A stretch of 64,000 nt of DNA from Brachycybe producta (lineage: Eukaryota; Arthropoda; Diplopoda; Playtdesmida; Andrognathidae): contig JAUPFP010000042.1 of assembly GCA_036925085.1 (NCBI GenBank), forward strand, positions 734,045 through 798,044, written 5' to 3'. How positions within the stretch are numbered: position 1 is the stretch's first letter; every line of letters begins with the position of its first letter. The notes beneath the pieces are model-generated. The model searched no databases, had not been told where the DNA came from, and saw only the letters and a program-made list of their open reading frames with translations. Below are positions 1-12,494 of this stretch, in pieces. The position numbers were made by a program, and so were the translations under genes.

Positions 1-1554
1 CAGTAATAAATTTAGAATTACCAATCTAGTGAATTACGTTTGCACAAATTCAAACGGTTTCAGGCACACTGACTGGTAAGAAACCGTCAGTCCTCTTGGC
101 TTCTTCATTTCTTTCAGTAAATCTTTTAAGATTGCCCCTTGTAGTTGTAACTGAGTAATTTGAAATTGCTTATTACAGTGACATTGATCGGTTTTGAAAA
201 TTTGCTGCCAATCAGGGGATAAATTGACCACAGTGGGAAATTATCATCTAGAAAATAATCTTTAATATTTTCATTTAACACTATAAATAATATAATTCAC
301 CACTCATTTGCAAATTATACAGTGAAAAGAAACAGATTAACACGAAATAAGAGACCGGGATTTGTTTTTCCGTGTTAAAAGAAGGAATTTTTATGCTATT
401 CTGAGACCGAACCGAACATTTATTTCATATTATCCGATTCTATGCTAAACGACATTCACTAACTGTTATCAACACAACACTGTTATCCCTTTCCTTCATT
501 ATGTGAACACGTGTAGTTGTGACCCTGTGATCACTGATCACAAATTGGTCACATCAAGAAGACCCTTCAATTTTTCTCATGTTTCCACTTTTCAAAAGGG
601 CATTTTATATGGAGTTTCAAGCAACGCCACATTGTTGCAATATGATAAACATGTGAAATATACTACTCGGTTGTAATACTATTATATACCATAGGTTTCT
701 ACGTTTACGCCCTGTCTTCATCGTCATTTGTTCACATTAGCTAGCTGTCTGGCAGAACTAGAGTTAAGGGTGGGGGCAGCAAGGGGTCAGCGACGGTCGA
801 CTAAAACTAACCGACGTACAATTCTATTACTCCACAGCAGCACTCAAGTCAACACAAATTGCATGACAACATTGCTTGGACTTCGGGATATCCATTTCCA
901 TTTCATCATGAAATCCACCACTTTACCTTCTCAAGAAACTCACTTTCATGTGTTATTTCTTTCTTCTTGACCAAATCAATACACGTAAAGCATTCTGGGT
1001 AATAAAGCGAAATCTGGATTACTCTATCTATGCCATTGTCAAATTATCAACTGGGTCTGAACTTTGAACCTACTTTTATTTTACCTTTTTTCTTTAAACA
1101 ACTGTTTCGATTTAAAAGAACATTCATTGGACTTACATTTTAATATTATTTTTAATGAAAGCCGTTTAGAAACTAGAAGATTATATAAGTCATAGATGCT
1201 CCCGACGTTTACGCCCCAAGGAAGTCAATTTTTTACCCGTTCTCAACGTATTGCTACCGTAGCCAGTTTTGACCAAAGTCAGCTCAAATTCGGCCACTGG
1301 TGGCCGAAAATGGGCTCGGGATGCCGATGCACTCTGCCGGGTCCTAACCGACCAGGATCGGTCAGCGCTTTTCGACGGTACATGTATATAATGGAAATAT
1401 ACTTTCATATTCACATTCTTACAAATATAAACGCTTTATGATAACTCTTGAAAAATGAACCCAATTCTTAGTTTTTAAAGGTTGAGATGGTTTTTAAATT
1501 TTACGTTCAACTTCTTCAACGTAAATGAGGCTTTGAAATTGCCATAAAAAGTTG
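1..1554. other. Gene-free stretch at left edge
   Basis: I see no convincing exon here on either strand. The 1196-1395 part is richer in G and C than its surroundings and is open in both directions for 60 to 80 codons, but neither reading has splice signals or a recognisable protein. A minus-strand open frame at 34-231 begins with GTG and is preceded by in-frame stops without an acceptor. The stretch probably lies inside or downstream of the kinase gene whose first exons are at 12.5-13.6 kb. Confidence 0.5.
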
Positions 1555-1640
1555 ATTCTAAAAAGCCATCATCAATATCAACATGAAAAGAATCTTTACG
1601 TGATTCCCTTACTCTTCTAGTTTCTATTGTCCAAATTCAA
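1555..1640. mobile_element. Fragment of fold-back MITE family A
   Basis: This is a right-arm fragment of the most common repeat in the window. It reads through the 'atcaacatgaaaa' part, then a degenerate 'gtgattcccttactcttc', then 'tagtttct'. The left arm is missing. Confidence 0.5.
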
Positions 1641-1723
1641 GAATGAAACCTAGCTTAAATCTTTTGAACAGGGAGAGGGGCTGGGGTGCCACAATTTAGA
1701 AAGAAAACAGAACTGTTTTAATG

Positions 1724-2421
1724 GTGGCGCTGATCAAGCGCCAAATTGAACAAACGCCAAATGGAACAAACGCCAAACTGAATAAGCGCCAAATGGAACA
1801 AACGCCAAACTGAATAAGCGCCAAATGGAACAAACGCCAAACGGAACAAGCGCCAAACGGAACAAACGCCAAATGGAACAAACGCCAAATGGAACAAACG
1901 CCAAATGGAACAAGCGCCAAATGAAACAAGCGCCAAATGAAACAAGCGCCAAATGAAACAAGCGCCAAATGAAACAAGCGCCAAATGAAACAAGCGCCAA
2001 ATGAAACAAACGCCAAACGGAACAAGCGCCAAATGGAACAAACGCCAAATGGAACAAACGCCAAACTGAACAAGCGCCAAATGGAACAAACGCCAAACTG
2101 AATAACCACCAAAATGTGATAAACACATTGTTGGTGGCGCTGATCAAGCAATAAATTGAACAAGCGCCAAATTGAACAAACGCCAAACTGAATAAAAGCC
2201 AAATGGAACAAACGCCAAACTGAATAAAAGCCAAATGGAACAAACGCCAAACTGAATAAGTGCCAAATGGAAGAAACGCCAAACTGAATAAGCGCCAAAT
2301 AGAAGAAACGCCAAACTGAATAAAAGCCAAAAATTTGGCGGTTATTCAGTTTGGCGTTTGTTCCATTTTGCGCTTATTCAGTTTGGCGTTTGTTCAATTT
2401 GGCGCTTATTCAGTCGCCCCG
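1724..2421. repeat. Fold-back minisatellite with ~15-bp unit
   Basis: About 40 tandem copies of a 15-bp unit resembling 'caagcgccaaatgaaa', with variants such as 'aaacgccaaactgaat', run from about 1730 to 2330. The array then turns round: 2332-2415 carries the same unit in reverse complement ('gtttggcgtttgttc'), so the right end folds back on the array. The motif 'ggtggcgctgatcaagc' occurs at the left edge and again near 2134. Because the unit is 15 bp (five codons), three overlapping minus-strand frames stay open for 136 to 200 codons; this is a consequence of the repeat period and not a gene. The ends look like a fold-back DNA element. Confidence 0.85.
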
Positions 2422-3069
2422 TTTTAATGCCTTCTTCGCTTCGAGGGTTCGATTTGAATTCGGACCTAAAAACTTGCAATGAATTTATAAGTCATCTACG
2501 AAAAGCAGAAATTTAACAATTCATACATATTTTGCAATAGTAAAACGGATTCGGACTTAATTGCCGATGCATTTGGAAACCGCCCAATAACAGTGAAGTA
2601 GCTTTTTTACAGGTACTTTTGTGCTGGAAACTAGAAAGAAGAAAAAAACATATATACAAACTAGAAACTACAAGTCCATTCTCATCTGTTTCGATTCCAT
2701 TACTGGAAGTTAAGAAGGGAAATAAAAAATATAAGCGAATCAACAATCCCTGATAAAGCAACACGCGCGCGCACCTTCTTCATTTTCAATTCGTTTCTTC
2801 TAACCCGAGTTGAACGACCCCGAAAAAAAGCCCATTTATTCTGTGCGTATGGTCCAAACACACACACACACATCAGAATCTATTAAGATCCTCTAAACAC
2901 CGCCATACTTACCCCACCCCCCCCCCCCCACCGAAACCCAACGCACATCTTTCAATTGAAAAACTCCGATCGAAACTAAAATTGAAGTTGCACACTTTTT
3001 TCAACTTTAAGCTGGGAACAGACGGTCAATTCCGGATTGTCCATTCTTTGGACTTCTTTTGTAATTTCA

Positions 3070-3240
3070 AGTGGAAAGCTTTTAGTTTTAGAAACTAGAA
3101 GAGCAGCTCAATCACTTAAAGAGTATTTTTTTCTGTTGCTGATATATTTCAAAATAAACTTTTCATGTGAGTTTTTGAAAATGACCCAATTTTAAGCAGA
3201 CGACATTTTATAATTTTAAAATCAGTATCTATCAAATACA
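3070..3240. mobile_element. Partial MITE family A copy
   Basis: This is the left arm and centre of the fold-back family: 'ttttagaaactagaagagc', then 'agctcaatcacttaaag', then 'caaaataaacttttcatgtg' and 'gacccaattttaagcagacg'. The right arm is missing. Confidence 0.7.
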
Positions 3241-4934
3241 CTTATTCGTCGTATGAAACTAGCCTAAGGATTGACAAGCCAGAAAGGAACGTGTCCGTAA
3301 GCCAGCTTTATATGATTCATCACAGTTGAAAAAGAAGCGTTTTCAAGCGAAACCCACCTAAGCTCCATATTAAATGCACTGCAGACAGATCTCAACATTT
3401 CAGATTGATTCTTCATATACTTCCGGTCACATTTAATCGACAGGTGAACACGTTAAATAAAAAAAAAATTGTTGACAAACATTTGACATAAAAACCTACA
3501 CATAGACGACGACGACGAGCGTAACTACTGATAAAGAACAAAAATTATTGTGTCAGAAATACAGAAAAAAAAACCAGTTTACCATGGAAAAAAAAAACAT
3601 TAGAAAAAATGACAAAGCGAAAAAAAAAAACGTCTAATTTCAAAGAGAAAAAAAGGAAACTTTTTTTAAAAAATGCCCAAATTATTGTCTTAAAAAAGAA
3701 ACCAATTTTCTCTTTCTTTCTCACACAAAAAGACAAGTTTGGTTTTCTGACTAATTTTCACCATTTCCCCCCACCGCCCCCCCCCCTTTATAAAAACCAC
3801 TTTAAAAGTCCTTAAAAAACGAAAAAGAAGAGGGCCAACGAAAAGATAAAGAATTAAAACGGATGGACTGATGATTACTTAATTTAATAAACAAGCTGAT
3901 TCATATGAACAAAAAAAATTTCGAAAGCTGCGATCACATTTACAGCAAAATTTCCTTGAATTGAATAAATTAAAGCTACTCTTCTCATTAACGATGGGAT
4001 CGATACCAGGGCGGATTGATTCAAATCGATCAGAATTTTTTTAAACAATTTTTTTTAACAAAAATTGATATTTTCTAGAATGCTCTATCTCGCTATAGAA
4101 AATAAGATATCATTACTTACTTGAGGGTTCAAAACTTAAGCTAAATTTAAAAATGACTCCGTTTTTTTTTTTAGAAAATTTTAAATTAATAATTTGTAAT
4201 TATAAAGTTAATTCAAAATTAAAAGGAGATTTTTTTTAAAACAATTTGTTTCATATTGTTTGTGTTGTGCATATAAAATGTCATATATATTTAAATTTTT
4301 AATGTAAAGTATTGCTTTTTTTCTGTAAGTCATGATTTAAATAAAACAAATCCGATTTTTCAAATCGATCAAATCAATCGTGGGAACTCCACAAAGATCA
4401 GTCCAAATCTTCTAATCTAATTAATCGATGCGAACTTGATCTGTTGTTCATGGATCCAGTTGATCCGTTAGTCCCGATCCTATCATGAATGAGTCTCAGC
4501 TTTTTGTAACTGGTTTCTACTTTTGCAGAGGAAAAAAAAACCCTGATTTACCGCAACATTTTCTCTCATTTTCTTGCAGTAAAAACCTTACGCGAAAAAT
4601 AGCCAGTGTGATCGCCGCTTAACACTATGAATCATACCAACTGATGGAGATATACCAAACGCAACTTAAAAAAAAAGGTTAACCTTGAAGTAAGAAAAGA
4701 AAAATATCTTTAGTCACAAAGCCAAAAAAAAAATCATCCTGAATGACAATACAAATGCAAATCCATTAACGCCCATTATATAATTATTATTATAGTCCTA
4801 TTGTCCATATAACCTCTCTCTCTCTCTCTCTCTCCCTCTAATAAGGAAACAAATGAAATTGTAGTGAACTCGTGCAAAAAAAAAACCGCGTGTTCCTACT
4901 GAAACTTATCTAAATGCCTCTCAAAGTCTTACCC

Positions 4935-5125
4935 TATATTCTGTATTTCAGGTGCAAAATTAAGAAAAACGTGAATGTGTTTTAGAAACTAGAAGGGTAG
5001 CTCAGTCACGTTAAGGGTATTTTCAGCTACCCTCCTAGTTTCTAAAACAACTTTCTATATTCTCTTAATTTTACTCTTGAAAAGACAGAATAATAATAAT
5101 TCAAAAATCAAGCTGTTCATAATAA
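4935..5125. mobile_element. Centre-deleted MITE family A copy
   Basis: Both arms are present but the middle is lost. The left arm 'tttcaggtgcaaaattaag' leads to 'ttagaaactagaagggtag'; only about 25 bases later the right arm 'agctaccctcctagtttct' follows and ends in 'cagaataataataattc'. The arms form a long hairpin. Confidence 0.75.
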
Positions 5126-6154
5126 GCTAACAATATAAAACAAACCACTAGGTGGCAACACAAACATCCCTTTTAATATTCCTATGTCTTATGTCCGTTC
5201 CTCACCCCTGACATTCATTCCCTGCAAATTTCCATTCGAATTGTAACAAAAGTTCGGAAAGAACAGAAGCAGAATCGTGAAATCCCCGACTATAAATAGG
5301 ACATTATAATAAATGAAACCGAAAGAACAATATTTCTTCAGATAAAGAAATACACAAACAATGCTTCTTCATCATTATAATAAAGACAAACAGAAAGAGA
5401 AATTAAAATTCCTTGTTAGTTTTCTTCTAAAAAAAGATCACGAATATCACTTTTTGAACCCCTAACGCCTCACCCCCAACTAAGTTACTTTTTCTTAAAC
5501 ACAAAAAAGTGGTTCGGTCGGTCATTGCCGTCAAGTGACACGAAATTGAGACCTTGTCATTCCATTTCCGTTTTTAATCACGTCCCCATTAATAAAAACA
5601 TTTGATAAATAAACAAAATTAAAAAAAAGACAAAGGCCAAACAACAAAAATACTTCTATTTCCCCCCACCCCCCCCCCCCTTTCCTGAAAGTTTTGCCAC
5701 CATTACTAACCACCAGATGGCACTCATCATATGTAAACCAACCACATTTACATAATAATAACAAGTCCTAATAGCCTCATTCGTATATATTTTGTAACGA
5801 TGGTTTTTCGCAATATTTTATCGCGACAAATTTCAATATTAGAAATGATTATGATGATGATGATGATTCCGGTAACGAATCCAATCTATTTCACCACTCC
5901 TTAGCTTTTACTTAATTCGTCCACTTACAGTAATTAACACAGCAAAAGTAATTTAAGGGCCAGAATTCTTAAAGAATTAAAATACAGCTAATTAACAGCT
6001 GCAGGTTAATGCTAGCCTCTAATCAGTGCCTTTTATTCCAAAAAGCATAATTCTTTTAGCTATATTCTTCTTTTTTAGTCTTAGTTTATCCGTAATTTGT
6101 TCGCCGTATCAGCCATTTTATTAGCCTTGCTTTACAATTTAAACCGCATTTTCG

Positions 6155-6395
6155 CCTCACGCCTTGTTTATAATGGACATTTCACCTTCAACAAACGTCA
6201 AATACCTATTATGGGCATTTTTTCGATTAGAAGCTGCTTAGCTTAGCCTCTAATGTACAAGGTTGTGCAGCTCTTTAGCCTTATTGCGTATCTTCTGCAC
6301 AACCTATTAACTCAGCACCTTTAGCTTAAATTCTAGCAGCGGCAGCTAATTGAAGGAATACCTCTTAGTTTAATGATGCGTTTATAGTCGACATA
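6155..6395. mobile_element. Possible MITE with 'tttatagtcg' ends
   Basis: The right end reads 'atgcgtttatagtcgacat' and the left end 'cacgccttgtttataatgg'. Internal 'gcttagcctctaat' and 'ttgtgcagctcttt' recur in a similar arrangement at 21690-21915, where the ends again read 'gccgtatttatagacgtca' and 'gactataaacgcagcat'. This suggests a dispersed, diverged inverted-repeat family. I cannot define target duplications. Confidence 0.35.
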
Positions 6396-6399
6396 TCAC

Positions 6400-9300
6400 A
6401 ACGCCCCTCCCAGATTTCTTTTCAAATCATAAACGAAATTAGAAAGGATATATAACGACTACAGACGCAACAATAGACGAACGCATTTCTATAACACCCT
6501 TGGAAAAACCTTCTCGTGTTTTAATCTAAAACCAACGTGAGTGTCGCCAGTGAGTGAGTGGGCCAGAATCAAAAAGTTGCCTATAAAAAAATTAGAAAAC
6601 TAAAAAAAAGCAAACAACTGAAAAAAGAATTTGGGGAAAAAGTGAAGGATCAATTTCCGCACAATTTCATGGCATTCAATGACGTCATATTAAAAACACG
6701 CGCACATACAAAAAAAAAGATGCAACCTAAATGCCACAAAAAATATACATTTCTCCTCTTTCTTCTTCAATAATAAATAAATAAACACTTTGTTGAAGAA
6801 AAAAAGAAAAACATTAAAGAGAAATTTCTCAGCTCTTATTTTTTTTTTGCTTACCTAAGCTTTTAGAACTCTTTAAAAAGCTTTTACGACGTCCATTTCC
6901 AAAGTGACTAAACCAATTGCCAATCTTATGACTACTGAACGAACTAAATGTACTACTTTTATGAATAATCTTTAGATCCATCTTTTCTTTTAAACAAAAT
7001 TAATATTAAAAACACGCGCACGAAAAAAAAAACCGACGACACGGGATTTAAGAGAGAATTAAACCTGACTTGAAGCCTGAAAAAACAAAAACCAAGTTTT
7101 AAGTCTTTAACACGATTTCAATCAAATTACAACCATATTATATAAGTTTCTTCTTCTTCTGATTGTGTTTTATCGTCTTTAAGATGATAGGACCCTTTAA
7201 AACAGAAATATTTCACTGATAAAAACAACGATCAGAGATTCAGTCTGAATTGAAGAAGAAAAAAAAAAGGAGAGAGAAAAGGTTAGCGAAATAAAAAAAA
7301 CAGACAGCTTCAGCCGCCGCCGTCAGAAAAACCTCGCAGTTAAAATGGAACCAGAAACGGCGATGAAAGATTTCGAATCGCAGACGAAAACACCCGAATG
7401 AATCGCATGTTTCTTATCGTCGTTATCATCGTTTAAATACAATAATTTCACTTACGAATCAATAGCAACATAGAAAACGAAAAGAAGTCAACGAAAACGT
7501 TTCTAATGACACCCGAAAAACGTAGAGAAAACACCGATAAAAACAACAAGAACCCGTTCCGGTGTGACCCGATAGAAAAATCTCCGTAAAATTTTTTTTC
7601 CCTTTCACATTTCTCTTCAATGGAGAAATGCGCTCCTTTCGCTCTGAGCGCTTCGAAATGGAATGATAACTCACGCATGCGCATTTGAAGCGAATACATT
7701 TTTTTTAATATGGTTGCCTCCATAAGGACAGACATAACTAATCGATAAGAAGTCTATTTTTTTTTCTGAGCGGTTTATTTAAAGAGATAAAATAACGTGA
7801 AAACTAATCACAGACATCGTTACAGAGAACAATAAAAATAAACCATTGTTATCTTTTTATACATGTACTATTGTCTTATCATTTGTCTCGAATTTGCATT
7901 TTGCAGCGCTCTCTAGTGTGTATTAATACAGAAAAACGGTTAGAGAGGAAAATCAGTGCCAACATTTTTTTTGTATGCAGAAAAGAATTAATTATGCAAA
8001 TTGAATAGCAGATAACTTAACTGAGAAAAGAAACAAAGGAAAAAACCCTTATGTTTTTGATTAATGAGAAATTTATAAGGCAGAAAAAAAAATTAGAAAA
8101 AAAAAACGTTCACTGAAATTCTAAATACAAAACTATTGAGATACAAAAAAAAAATAGAAAAGTAAGAGGAAATGACAACAAAATTAGAGCCTTTCAGTAA
8201 TTTGTTGAGAAACAACTTGAGAAAAGACGAAAATAAAATTACAGAAACATAAAAAAAATATTTCTAAGGCCCTTTGGCACACAAGACCACTCCTTTTCGA
8301 CTGCAAAATGAAGTCTTGTTCTGACCAAAAACCGACCACCACCACCACCTTTGAATCTTTTACATAAAAAAATACATTGTAACCACCTTCAACTTGAGTG
8401 ATCAAAAAGTGGTCTGTGTGTTCCAAACTATAAAACAGCAAAAATACATTAAGATCCTTTTCAATTTTATAACAGATTTTACTTTTTATAGCAAAAGAAA
8501 TAAAACTGGAAGAGGCCTAAAACTATAAACCCACATTCACACCTTATAGATATTTTTTTAAAAAAGATATTATAATTCCCTACTAGCCGACCAAAAAACC
8601 AGCATCTACTTTGATAACCCTCTTTGAAACGACCACTTTACTCTACAGAATGACCACACATCCACAAATGGTACGAATTCATTGTCATACCTCAAGAATT
8701 CCACACACACAACAACAAAAAAAGAAACCTGACAAGTTGTTTTGTTGTTTGAACTACAATAGAAATGTCCTTGCAACTTGTAGTTTTCCTTTTTTTTTCT
8801 CCTTTTATTATTTCTTTTTCTTGGACTAACAACAGCAGCAGCAGCAGCAATGGTCAAAGAAAGAAAATTAAGAGCAAAGACCTTCCCCTTAGGAAAAAAA
8901 AAATCATTTTATGTCCAAAAACTTATTAATCAATTTTTAAATCGTATTAAATTTACTCTTTATCACACTTTTTTAAAAAAAACTAACAACACACACACTG
9001 ATTCATTGCAATAATATTTTGCGGTCATTGAACATAAACATTAACAAAAGCGACACCATGCGGCAAGAAACTTCAAAACAAAGTCCATATTAAGAAAAAT
9101 AAAACTGATAAAATAATATCTATTTTCTAACTTAAGAGGTGTTATGAGACCCTGAAACGAACCGAGGTCTATTCCGGACTGGGACGGGTCATAAATTGAG
9201 GGAGGTCCTTAAAAAACACAGGTGGTCACCAGATGGCTCCAGTTTTTAATTATTCCCCCTACCCCACACTGCCAAAAAACCACACACATTAATAATAATT

Positions 9301-10190
9301 TAACCCTGCTCCTCCTCATTACCACATGGAACCCTCAGTCTCCTTTTTTTAATTTCTAACCCCTTGAATGTACCTCTACTAAATGGGTGTTTTTAAATGT
9401 GTAAACACCGGATATCATAATCATACCCAAGGGTGGAAGAGAGATAGAGAGACTCAATCGAAATTTCAACACACGTGTCACTTATTATCATCACCTGTTC
9501 CCTTATTTATAAGTCTGATGTCACCAATGGTCATCATCGATTCATCATCATCCTCTTTACAATCATTCTTCTATGACAATTAAGATTTCATTAAAAAGAA
9601 TCGTCTAATAATCGATCTTTCAAGAAAAGCTTCTTCCAACAGTATTATGAGACAAGAAAGAAAAAATACAGCAGGAAACACAGCAGCTGCCATAAGAATA
9701 TAAAGAAGAAGGACCTCAAGTGTATATAGACACATAATAAAGGTTACAAAAGAATGAAATGTGTGTCACACACACTTTATATGTCTGTCTGCTGTCCTTC
9801 TTCTTATCGATTTCTCTCTCGGAAGTTCCATTTTCATTCACGAATGATAATAATAAACACCAAGAAAAGAAGAAAACTTTTTTTTCGGAAGCTGTGTCTT
9901 TTACAAAACTAACACAAAACAAAGGCTTTTTTTGCAAGGACCTAAAACTAAATATATTTACTACCTTACTTAAAGAATTATCTTTTTTATGATATACCGA
10001 CATAAGATTGCGCATTACTTTACTAGAAGCCAATATAATAATAATAAAGCCCAACAAATAAAAAGTCACAAACTGTTTGGACAAACACAAAAACACCATT
10101 ACATGTTCAGGATAGAAATGTAACCAAAGAAAAGGACCTAAAAAGCTCCCTAACACACAACACAAGACTAAGATCTGCTTCACACGGACT
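6400..10190. other. Gene-poor stretch
   Basis: Apart from the possible 5' exon at 7456-7740, I see no exon. The sequence is very A-rich with many poly-A runs, a short GCA run near 8833, and low-complexity ATG frames on the minus strand at 9716-10195 and 8184-8441 that match nothing I know. It is most likely intron of the minus-strand kinase gene or intergenic DNA. Confidence 0.45.
7456..7740 (-). other. Possible alternative 5' exon or promoter region
   Basis: On the minus strand this stretch has a higher GC content than its flanks, several CpGs and a good 5' splice site (GTAAGTG beginning at 7455). It carries an open frame from an ATG near 7735, but that frame does not resemble a known protein. 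It could be an alternative first exon of the minus-strand CDK17-like gene, since PCTAIRE kinases are known to use several 5' ends. This is inference only; no downstream exon was found in the window to test the phase. Confidence 0.25.
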
Positions 10191-10199
10191 TCCATTTAA

Positions 10200-10713
10200 G
10201 AGCCTAGATCCACGTCCATCTTGTTGTTTTGAGCAGACGACAACGAGACAAATGAGTGTTCTTATATGGTGTTAACTAAAACTGCAAGAAATCGCTTCAC
10301 AATCGCTCAATTAAAATACAGTAAAGTGCAAAATGCAATAAAAAGTATTGTTCTTTAATTGCTCGATTTATATAATTTTTGAAAAGGTCCTTCTATTTTT
10401 AAACAAGGTTCAAAGTCGTTCGTTTTTTTAACCCCATGTTAAATCCCATTAGCCCCAAAACCGTCCCACAAACATTTGAAAAACTCCCGTTAAAAACGAC
10501 TTAAAACAATCACATAGTAATTAGCACGTGCATTAATCTATTGGCTTCACGATGTTTCCTTTTTATAAGATTAGCACGCGAAATTCTTTTTTTTATTAAT
10601 TATTATGTGACTTCGAACCGGGAGAAAAAACGTTAAAAAACCGTTTTTCAATCAACAACGATCGCAACGCCTACATTCGGAGAAATTTTGAACTAAACGC
10701 TATATCTAGGCTC
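10200..10713. mobile_element. 514-bp TTAA-flanked MITE (copy 1)
   Basis: The element starts 'gagcctagat' and ends 'atctaggctc', a perfect 10-bp terminal inverted repeat, and is flanked on both sides by TTAA (10196-10199 and 10714-10717). TTAA target sites with short inverted termini are the signature of the piggyBac superfamily. There is no open frame for a transposase, so this is non-autonomous. A second copy with nearly the same interior lies at 34939-35442. Confidence 0.85.
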
Positions 10714-10727
10714 TTAAAATAATGGCT

Positions 10728-10930
10728 TACAGACAGTGTGAGGTCACCTGCTGGTTGGTATGACCTTGATCATCGCTGACAAACAAGCGGTGATCAGACT
10801 CATTACTTGTGGCCAGTCTCAACCACTCATCGCCACTGTGGCGCAAATAAAAAAAAAACAGTAGACTGCTAAAAACGTTCACTTTATGTTGCGCCACAAA
10901 GTGGTCTCCCGTGTGAAGCTGATCTTACTC
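10728..10930. mobile_element. MITE with 'cactttgtggcg' arms (copy 1)
   Basis: The right end, read in reverse, begins 'gatcagcttcacacggg' and continues 'agaccactttgtggcgc'. The same arrangement is seen in the copy at 55037-55240. Internal 'gatcatcgctgacaaacaag' and 'cggtgatcagactcatta' are inverted relative to each other. It is probably a short hAT-like non-autonomous element, but no clean target duplication is visible. Confidence 0.5.
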
Positions 10931-12494
10931 TAAATTTAATTTATTTACCCCATTTATTCCCCAGAACACACAAGATACAGCACGACAAATAACAAAAAAC
11001 CCAATAACTCTTTTCGTTACAATTTACTCAGTTAATCAAGAAAACTCAGCATGTGGTTGTGAAACTGTGAGTGTGAAACACAATCGACCCGGGAGATCCT
11101 TACAAAAAAAAAACGCTAATAAGATTGTCTTACGACAGAAGCATTTGTCATATTTAGCTCATAAACTTGTAACAACTCCAAATTACAAAACAATATTATA
11201 CATGAGAAATAAATTTGTATCATGTCTTTATATAATGTCATAAGGTATGAGTGTCATATTTTAATGACTTTTTTTTTCTTCCGCAGCCATTTGTAGGCCT
11301 CCTACATGTTCGCGTTTCATGATTTCCTTGCTAATCATAACTTAGTCCCCCCCAACCTTATGATTTATGATAAGAAGACTATTAGTAAACAAATTACGCC
11401 TACTACTAAAACATAGGGTACATTCCTAAATTGAATTCTAATCGTTAATACTAAACGGTGTGTGCAACGTTCCGTTTATAGCTTTATTACAGTTATTATA
11501 AGGAGGCTATGGTATTTTATTTCTAATCGTTGCTACTAAATGCTGCTAAACAAGTTAGCCAACAACAAGAATAATTAGAATTCAGCAATGTTAGTTAGTT
11601 TACAAATTACAATCATCTCACAATCTCTCTCCCCTATCTTTCTATCTCTTGCATTTTTATATACTTACTGTATAAGTTCTCATAATAGTTATAGTTCTCT
11701 AGTTATAGCTCTCAGTTATAAATAGTTCTCATAATATGAATAACGGTTTAATTTTAGTATAAAATAGAGAGAGTCATTAAACAATGTTCTTAATGTGGCA
11801 CTTCCCGTCTTTTAAGTACATAGGCCTAAATATATACAGGATAATATTAGAACATAACAATAATAATAATAATAATATGTAAAACACATAAGAAAAAGGG
11901 GAGGAACTAAGAAAGAAGCCTGGAAAGAATGACAACGACGACACAACAAAAGTTGGCAAACACCAAAAAAAAAAAAAAAAAACATGACACAGAAGAAGAA
12001 GAAGAAAACGGCTCTTGATATTTAGAATCTATCTATTTAGAGGAAATGTTCGTCATCCTAACGAATACATGTTATATGCTCTGGTCAAGTATACTTAACT
12101 CACGTCTTGCTGCATTTTTCGAATTAATGACGTTAAATGTGGCCCTTCAATTAGAATGAATAAATTTAGAATGGCTCTTGTCATTATCTACATAAACAAT
12201 ACACACACGTTATGACGTCACCACTTTCCTGTAAACTTACGTAGCGTGTAATTTGCCAGAAAGAGAGAGAGAGAGAGAAAAAATTAAAGGTTACTGACAC
12301 AACGACGTTCCCATAAAAATTCATATTTCATCATCAGTAAGTAAATAGAACGAAAATAATAAACGTTTTCAAGATTATTCGCAATTGGCGCCATAAACGA
12401 ATTAAGTTGAAACCATCCCGCCATCTAACGGCAGAAATAACAAACTACAATAGGAGGAAAATAGATTACTTTATATAATTTATTAATTTCTTAC
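10931..12494. other. Non-coding, probably intron of the CDK17-like gene
   Basis: No exon is recognisable. AT-rich with tandem TAA/AAT runs (11860-11880), a poly-A near 11965 and a GA run near 12262. It lies immediately downstream (transcript sense) of the last kinase exon I can support. Confidence 0.5.

Larger units (their letters stand above)
2422..6150. other. Non-coding, repeat-rich stretch
   Basis: No exon is recognisable. It holds homopolymer runs (poly-C near 2919 and 3776), a CA run near 2860, a CT run at about 4816-4837, and copies of MITE family A entered separately. The ATG-containing frames here are A- or T-rich and lack splice context. Confidence 0.5.

Noticed and set aside
34-231. 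Minus-strand frame of 65 codons with a plausible composition
   Set aside because: Begins at GTG, has stops just upstream and no AG acceptor between them and the frame.
1196-1441. GC-richer block open on both strands
   Set aside because: No start, splice site or family similarity on either strand; may be a repeat fragment.
1696-2330. Three overlapping minus-strand frames of 136-200 codons
   Set aside because: They are translations of a 15-bp tandem repeat in three frames; no splice or start context.
9716-10195. 159-codon minus-strand frame
   Set aside because: Phe/Ser/Leu-rich translation of A-rich sequence without exon features; not similar to any family I know.
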